DNA from: Phyllosticta citriasiana | Taxonomy: Eukaryota > Ascomycota > Dothideomycetes > Botryosphaeriales > Phyllostictaceae | Assembly: GCA_038021145.1 (NCBI GenBank) | Contig: JBBPHT010000002.1 | Location: 806,001-870,000 of the forward strand | DNA length: 64,000 nucleotides | Direction: 5' to 3' | Shown: one piece after another, positions 58,522-64,000 of the stretch | Numbering within the stretch: the first letter of the stretch is position 1 | How the letters are laid out: each line of letters starts with the position of its first letter | Position numbers and translations under genes: made by a program | The notes under the pieces: model-generated | Seen by the model: the letters and a program-made list of their open reading frames with translations, nothing else | Told to the model about the DNA's origin: nothing | The model's database searches: none

Positions 58522-61458
58522 GTTGTCGAAACGAGACGTCGGATGGGATTGATGCGTTCAATGGGGCATGGTAGCGGAAGTGCAGCACCGGCGCCTTCGA
58601 CCGACGACGAAAAGAGAAGAAAAGACGGGTAGATCAAGACGGGAATTCACGGTTGCAGAAAGCAGGCAGGTTAGCTTTGGAGAAGCAAGATGGTGCGATG
58701 GGTAGAAAGTGGGTAGGCTGGGCGGGTGGTAGCACGGCCACCAAATGGGCCGGATTGTAAACATGGGCATGCAACCCCCAGCCACCTTGACCATGATCGA
58801 GTCGCGCCTCTCCGCAACCCTTTACCAGTAATTCCACGTGTGACGATGAAGGAATGGACCATGGCCAATTGCAAAAGAACAGAGGGTTCAAGCCCTACAG
58901 GCCGCGCGGTGGGCAACATGGGGGCACCCCGTCGTGCCGTCGCATGGGGCAACGAGAAGCTGCAATGCCACGGCTAGTCCAACAGGGCTGGGCGCGGGCC
59001 TGATACAGGCGGCTTCGTCCCGGGACGCGCCTGTTGATCGTGCATCGTCGGGGGCTGGTTGTTCTTTGGATGAAACGAAATGTTGAAGAAACTCTCGCCT
59101 CGAGGTTTTGGTGATGTGCATGGCCAGACGCTTCGTTGGCCATGGCTCGGTGTTGCGGGAGCTCGGATGGATCTACAATGATCCGCCCGGTGGTGGGTCA
59201 CTGGGGCAGTCGGGGTCAACAAACATCACCACCACCATCAGCTTCCTTCGACCTGCCCCCGCGAGTCATCTCTCATCCTCCTCCACCATCTCCATTGAGC
59301 CATTGTTCCGATCCTCCTCTCCCCTGGTAACAAGCCACTCTTTTGCCGCCGTCCGCTAATTGTCTCTTCTGCCTCGCCCACGTTCAACATCTTGTTCTCC
59401 CGCGTCTGCTACGCATGCAGGCGGGGCCTGCAGATATCCGGCAGCGCTAAGATTGGGCGGAACCTATGCATTTGACCGTTCTAGGCCCCAAGGATGCGCG
59501 TCGCTTCTTCACAGCGCAAAGACTTTCCCTGTGCAAAGTCTGGACTCGTCGGAAAGTCTACTTCAGCTAGACAAGGAACTGCAGCTCCCGCGCCGCATGC
59601 AATGATATCACGACCCCATCCCGGACCGGCTGGCTTCTGTAGTCACGAATTTCTTGCCAGGAACTTTGTGCCCGCCAACAAAAGAAAATCCGACTCCAGA
59701 GCGTTGGGACACATTTGGTGTAGTAACTAGCTTGGCATGATTACTTGAGCGCGCTGCAGCTATTGCGTGTTCCGCTCATCCTCCATCTTCCTCTTTTTTC
59801 GGATGGCCTACTTCCTTTCAACCGTCCATCACCCTCACCGCTACTCAGTTCGCAGTTTCTTGCAATCTTATCGGCCAAGGCCTCCGTTCAGCTGACCTGG
59901 GATGCCTGTGGATGCAAACGCTTGACTGACTCCCTCGTCATCGACCATTCAAGGATTACACGTAGATGGCTGAAATACTCCTGCCGTCATCGACATGGTG
60001 TTGATGGGTTCGATACAGGTGGCCAATCAAAGCTGAACCTGCGATACCTGGGAGCCTGGTGCGAGCCGCGAGCGCGACTCAGGAACAGATTTTGCATCTT
60101 ACCCTGCAACGGGTTCCCGTTGCCAAGGACAATCTTCAGGAAACAGGCACTCTGCTAGCCATCTTCCGCCCGCCAACCAGCGATTCGACGGTCAGTGAGC
60201 AACTCACAACGCATTCAACAGTTCTAGATTCTTTGCATTGACTACCGGCGCCTGTCTCTCCATTCATTGAATCAGGATCTCTGCATTTGACAGATCTCAT
60301 CAGGTTATCTCTACGGCGCACATCCCGCGGGCATTTGACCACTACCAAGCGCACGCCGTATCCCAGGCGTCCAACTTGCGCCACAGACTAAAAAATGTCA
60401 CTTTGGAAACGGTCATCTCAACCACGCGCTAATTTAGAACTCGGAGTTTGGAGGCTGATGAAGCGCAGCTCTAGCCTCCTCATTATCATGTATAGCACCG
60501 AGCCTTCGAATCCTTGAGATCACTGGCGTGCGCCTCTTCCGCATCATCGGGGATTTTCGTGCTCGATATCATTCTACCGAGGTTGGAAAGAATCAGGTTT
60601 TGCAGCAGGAAGCTTGGCCAAATCAAGATCACTCTAGCCACAGCCACTGGCGTTTTTGGAGAAATCTGCGCATGCCTCCAATCTCTTGAGTACTTACGCG
60701 ACACCAGTTCTTCGGCGTTTGCCAAAAGGTGGCTTTCTTTCACAGGCTCTGAGAGGCACGCACCTCGGCTGATGATCAACCCGAAACTCTATCAAGAGGC
60801 TAGCCTTCCACCTCCACAACTCTTTTTTCCCTTCTCAACGCATTTTCAGTATATGGACCAGTCCTCTTGTTGTGTACAATTTGCAAACCAGTCAAACCCT
60901 GCCGCGCAACAGCGCATCAGCTCGTGGAGAGGGGCTGACCATGAACTCAATATCAACCACAACCGCGGTCAGCCAGGACCTGCTTCGATACCAGCTGATG
61001 TGGTGTGGATTCGCCCGGCCATGGTATTCGCGCTTTCTACGAACGGGGAGCGGATGGCTTGTGAAGCACTACGAGAAGCCTATCTCTGCTGCTCATGGAG
61101 CCAACTTGGAGCGCCGCCGTGAATGGAAATCAATGATCCTCCAACCAACTGAGGACTGGTGGGTATGAAAATGAACAGACGGCGAAATCGAATCAGCTTT
61201 GAAATATTGATGAAAGGTTGAAGTTTGAGGAATCTTTTGCTAGTCTAGGATGGACGAAGAAGCAGTACTGCGGCAATCCCTGTATGCTCGCTCTGTCTAG
61301 TGATGCCCAAGTGCCTGGTACAATGACCACCCAAATATCCAAATGCTGCTCCGTTTACACACTGTGCATTCGCGTTGTTTCCAAGCGAGAACGGTCTTGT
61401 GTTTCTTTCTTTCGTCAGTCTTCCAACAATGGACAGGGTCTGCTTCGTGATTGGCCAC
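58522..61458. other. Gene-poor region, 2.9 kb
   Basis: Frames up to about 200 codons occur on both strands but overlap each other, have no domain and lack a clear splice pattern. The part next to 58521 should contain the promoter of the kelch/TM gene. A GGGTTCAAGCCC motif near 58888 resembles a tRNA T-arm, but no cloverleaf surrounds it. Confidence 0.5.
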
Positions 61459-62817
61459 TCAATGGCCAGGTAGGAGCCGTTGCGTCTCCTCCCTGAAGCC
61501 GCCCCTCCTCCGTTCCCTAAAGCGCTGCAGCCATTCTGGAGCCTTGGCCCTGAGACCCCAATGCCACAGCATTCCGGCCACAAAGCCAACAGCGTCGTTC
61601 CTGAACGCTAGCAGCCCGGCAACGGTAACCATCATGACGGCCCACCGCTCCCCACGCTCGCGCTCATCGGGCTCACGCAGAATCTTGCCAAAGGGAAGCG
61701 GCGCACCAGCCGCTTCCATCTCAGCCTCCTCCCAGAGGTCTCGCGCGCCAGCATTGAGCGACTCGCCGACCTTGGCCAGCTCGACGCCCGCAGCCAGTAC
61801 CATGACGCCAAGCAGGCTCTTTGGGAACTGGGCCAGCAGGCCGACAAAGGCCTCGCCGCCGAAGATGCCGAGGAACAGCTTCGTAAAGCCGAGGATGATG
61901 ACGCTGGCGCCGCTGCGAGCGCCGAAGCGGTGTTGGGCCGCGAGACCGCCGGAGCCGTGGCACGCGGGCATCGCGCCGAACCAGCACGAGACGAGGTTCA
62001 TGAGGGCGACCGAGGTACCGATTTCGGTGACTGACGGGACGGGGACGTGTGGGAGAAGGTCGGCCGACAGGTGCGTGACGGCGATGATGGAGTTGAGCGT
62101 CGTCAGAGGCAGCTGGCCAAGCGAGGCCGTGACAAACGTGTGTCCAAAGGTTGCCCAAGACGGCACCACGATGGGGATCGACGAGATGATGGTGCTCTCG
62201 CTGGCCACGGATGCGGCGTGGAGCTGGACGCCGGCAAAGACGAGACCCAGGACGAAGATGATCAGCGCATAGGGCACCCGCGGAGCGCGTGTACAGGCCA
62301 GGAGCGCAAGCGCTGCGCCAATAGCCCAGCAAAGATTGTCGACGGGCGAGGGTTTTATCCATCCCAGAGGCTTAAGGAGTTTCTCGCCAGCAGAGAGCAC
62401 AAGCGATAGCCCCGCGCCCACCTGGATGCCTTTTACCACGGGGATGGGCACGATGCGCGTCACCCACTGCAGCAAGCCGGTGACAGATATCACAAACACG
62501 ACGGCTGCAACACCCAAGCCGGCGGCAGCGGTTTCCTGCAGCGTGTACGTTCGCGCAATGGCTATCGAAGCGATGGCTTTCATGGGCTGGACTGGAAGCG
62601 GGATTCCAAAGAGCGCGCCGGTGATAATGTTGGCCAGACCGGTGAAGATGAGGGTCGAAGGCAGGTTGATTGAATGCGACAGCGTCATTGCGACGAGGAG
62701 CGGCAGCAAGGTGCCCAAGTCGCCCAGCGAGCCAGAGAGCTCTGCGAATGGGGCATTTTTGAACGAGGTGTAGTTGTGCTGGGTTATGCGGCGGAGGTGT
62801 GATATTGAAGGCGGCAT
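61459..62817 (-). CDS. MOT1-family molybdate transporter
   Basis: One exon, 452 aa, with about ten to eleven hydrophobic segments. The family's first motif is AELSGSLGDLGTLLPLL at about 25-41, and the second is PACHGSGGLAAQHRFGARSG in the middle of the protein. GALFGIPLPVQPMKAI lies between, as in the sulfate-transporter-like MOT1 fold. These proteins import molybdate with high affinity, for molybdenum cofactor used by nitrate reductase and similar enzymes. The plasma-membrane or vacuolar site cannot be told from sequence. A short cytosolic loop rich in Glu/Arg lies near residue 360. It is divergent from the gene at the right edge. Confidence 0.92.
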   Translation of the reverse strand: MPPSISHLRRITQHNYTSFKNAPFAELSGSLGDLGTLLPLLVAMTLSHSINLPSTLIFTGLANIITGALFGIPLPVQPMKAIASIAIARTYTLQETAAAGLGVAAVVFVISVTGLLQWVTRIVPIPVVKGIQVGAGLSLVLSAGEKLLKPLGWIKPSPVDNLCWAIGAALALLACTRAPRVPYALIIFVLGLVFAGVQLHAASVASESTIISSIPIVVPSWATFGHTFVTASLGQLPLTTLNSIIAVTHLSADLLPHVPVPSVTEIGTSVALMNLVSCWFGAMPACHGSGGLAAQHRFGARSGASVIILGFTKLFLGIFGGEAFVGLLAQFPKSLLGVMVLAAGVELAKVGESLNAGARDLWEEAEMEAAGAPLPFGKILREPDERERGERWAVMMVTVAGLLAFRNDAVGFVAGMLWHWGLRAKAPEWLQRFRERRRGGFREETQRLLPGH

Positions 62818-63217
62818 GATGCGATGCGGTGTTGAGCCAACCTAAGCGGCGGGAGATTTTTCTTTTCTGTTCTTTCCAAAGATTAGGAATAGGAAGAGCT
62901 GCGACCAAAGAAGGTCTTATACATGGCTCTCATGGTGGAACCAAGTCCGCGGAGAGGGAAGACGGTGATTTGCCGCCAACTGTCACTCACCCCCACCGAG
63001 TGGCAGTCATGCGCAGGGTGCACTTATCTCAACCTAAGTCAGCCATCACACGCCCCGGGAAGCTTTGCGCAAGTGGTTGTTGCTCCGAACCGGGATGGCT
63101 CCCGTCTTGGCGGCACATGACCGCGCGACGCTGCTGCAAACCACGCGTCAGCCGCTCTTCACTCCAGGCACTAGACCTGCCACCTCCACCTCACTTTGCA
63201 CCCCAACACTCCACGCC
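62818..63217. promoter_or_regulatory. Shared 5' region of molybdate transporter and right-edge gene
   Basis: A 400-nt gap between divergent starts; both promoters should lie here. Confidence 0.5.
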
Positions 63218-64000
63218 ATGTCCACCGACTCACCCTCTTCTTTCACCACCGCCCTAGAGGATGACGCTACCGTCTATCTGACGCCTCCCCCCACCTCCAA
63301 CCCCCCGCAGAACCGCGCGCCAGATTCTCAGCCCGCTCCGCGCTTTTACCGTCCACCAAAGCAGCTACCATTTGAACTCTCCAGCCACGCCTGCGTGTTC
63401 CTAGGATCTGGACAATGTGTGCCCCTTGTACTCATCTCTCGCTCCTGTCTAACGCCATTAAGATCTCGAGGGCCTTGAGCTCCTCAAGTCTCTTCTTACC
63501 TCTGGTGGCTCCATCTCATCACCGTCCAATCCTCGCCCTGCCTTCATCCCACCAACCCAAATCTTCGAGTTTGCCGCCACCCTTGCCGTACATCCTTCTA
63601 CCACAACGCGTGCCTCTAACATCACCAAGCTACGCGCCGCGAATGAGGCTTTGTTGTATCTACGCGCCGTCAACCGAATAGTCGGACCTATCAACGCCGG
63701 CTTCGCAAACGCTTTCACGTTTTCCAACAAGGCACGCAATGGAAAGAGACGCGGACACTCTGATGCATACTCAAGTGCGCAAACGAATGGACAAAATGCC
63801 GCTTACTCGAGACCTCTTAACAGCGCACTAGCCAATGGGAGCAGTGTCTGGGAGCAGGCCCATGACTTTTGGGACATTGTTGGCTGGGCATTCAACTGCT
63901 CGATCAAGTACAAAGCCAGATGGTCGCGATGGCAGGTCTGGCTGGAAGTCATGCTAGAAATCCTAGAAGACGACTGGAGGAACAGACATAAGAAGTACAA
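63218..64000 (+). CDS. Unrecognised protein, 5' part only (cut by window edge)
   Basis: Two exons are visible, join(63218..63416,63463..64000), giving the first 245 residues; the gene continues beyond the window. The N-terminal 50 residues are Pro/Ser-rich. PFELSSHACVFLGSGQ continues after the 46-nt intron as YLEGLELLKSLL, then EFAATLAVHP, NEALLYLRAVNRIVGPIN and, near the cut, FWDIVGWAFNCS and WQVWLEVMLEILEDDW. The pattern of amphipathic helices suggests an alpha-helical repeat or scaffold protein of the nucleus or cytosol. I do not recognise the family. The ATG at 63218 was preferred to an upstream in-frame one at 63065 because it leaves a normal leader. Confidence 0.75.

Noticed and set aside
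58866..58910. GGGTTCAAGCCC, resembling a tRNA T-arm
   Set aside because: No matching acceptor stem, D-arm or anticodon arm could be drawn around it.
60514..61122. 202-codon plus-strand frame in the gene-poor region
   Set aside because: Composition is irregular, there is no domain, and opposite-strand frames of similar length overlap it.

Overview
The window is nuclear DNA of a filamentous ascomycete (Pezizomycotina). It has about two dozen protein genes, most split by short introns of roughly 45-170 nt with GT...AG ends and CTAAC-like branch sites. Fungal-only families are present (highly reducing PKS, SOM1, IEC3, Mit1-type remodeller), and an AT-rich, CpG-free island looks like the product of repeat-induced point mutation (RIP). 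I cannot fix the genus from sequence alone; a Dothideomycete-like fungus is a guess. Exon coordinates come from hand splicing. For every multi-exon gene that lies wholly inside the window, the joined exon lengths are divisible by three and keep the family motifs in frame.

Region 1 (0-11 kb) is a secondary-metabolite locus. A polyketide-transferase-like alpha/beta hydrolase (175-1113, minus) is divergent from a 13-exon highly reducing polyketide synthase (3149-10945, KS-AT-DH-degenerate MT-ER-KR-ACP, 2385 aa). No P450 or regulator lies to the right; the cluster could continue to the left.

Region 2 (11-22.7 kb) is accessory and gene-poor. It holds two divergent paralogous secreted proteins of unknown function, a small three-TM protein, a heavily decayed HET-like membrane-protein pseudogene (16163-18706) and a low-complexity protein with a 16-nt first coding exon.

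Region 3 (22.7-53 kb) is conserved housekeeping DNA: exosome RRP4, a two-HKD phospholipase D-like protein, a claudin-like four-TM protein, DMAC1/DUF4536-like, AP-3 mu (APM3), COX9, TAF8, SOM1, a RAD51 paralogue, MRM1, the Mit1-type chromatin remodeller, a CCCH zinc-finger protein, ORM1/ORMDL and the INO80 subunit IEC3. From 29.7 to 47.4 kb nine genes alternate strictly in strand, so each shares a short 5' region with one neighbour and a 3' region with the other. Four of them (DMAC1-like, COX9, SOM1, MRM1) are mitochondrial. A RIP-like AT island sits at 48.56-48.96 kb in a gap between genes.

Region 4 (53-64 kb) has a 1705-aa kelch/single-TM protein with a very long disordered tail, a gene-poor 2.9-kb stretch, a MOT1-type molybdate transporter and the first 245 residues of an unrecognised gene cut by the window edge. 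I found no rRNA, tRNA, CRISPR array or intact transposon.
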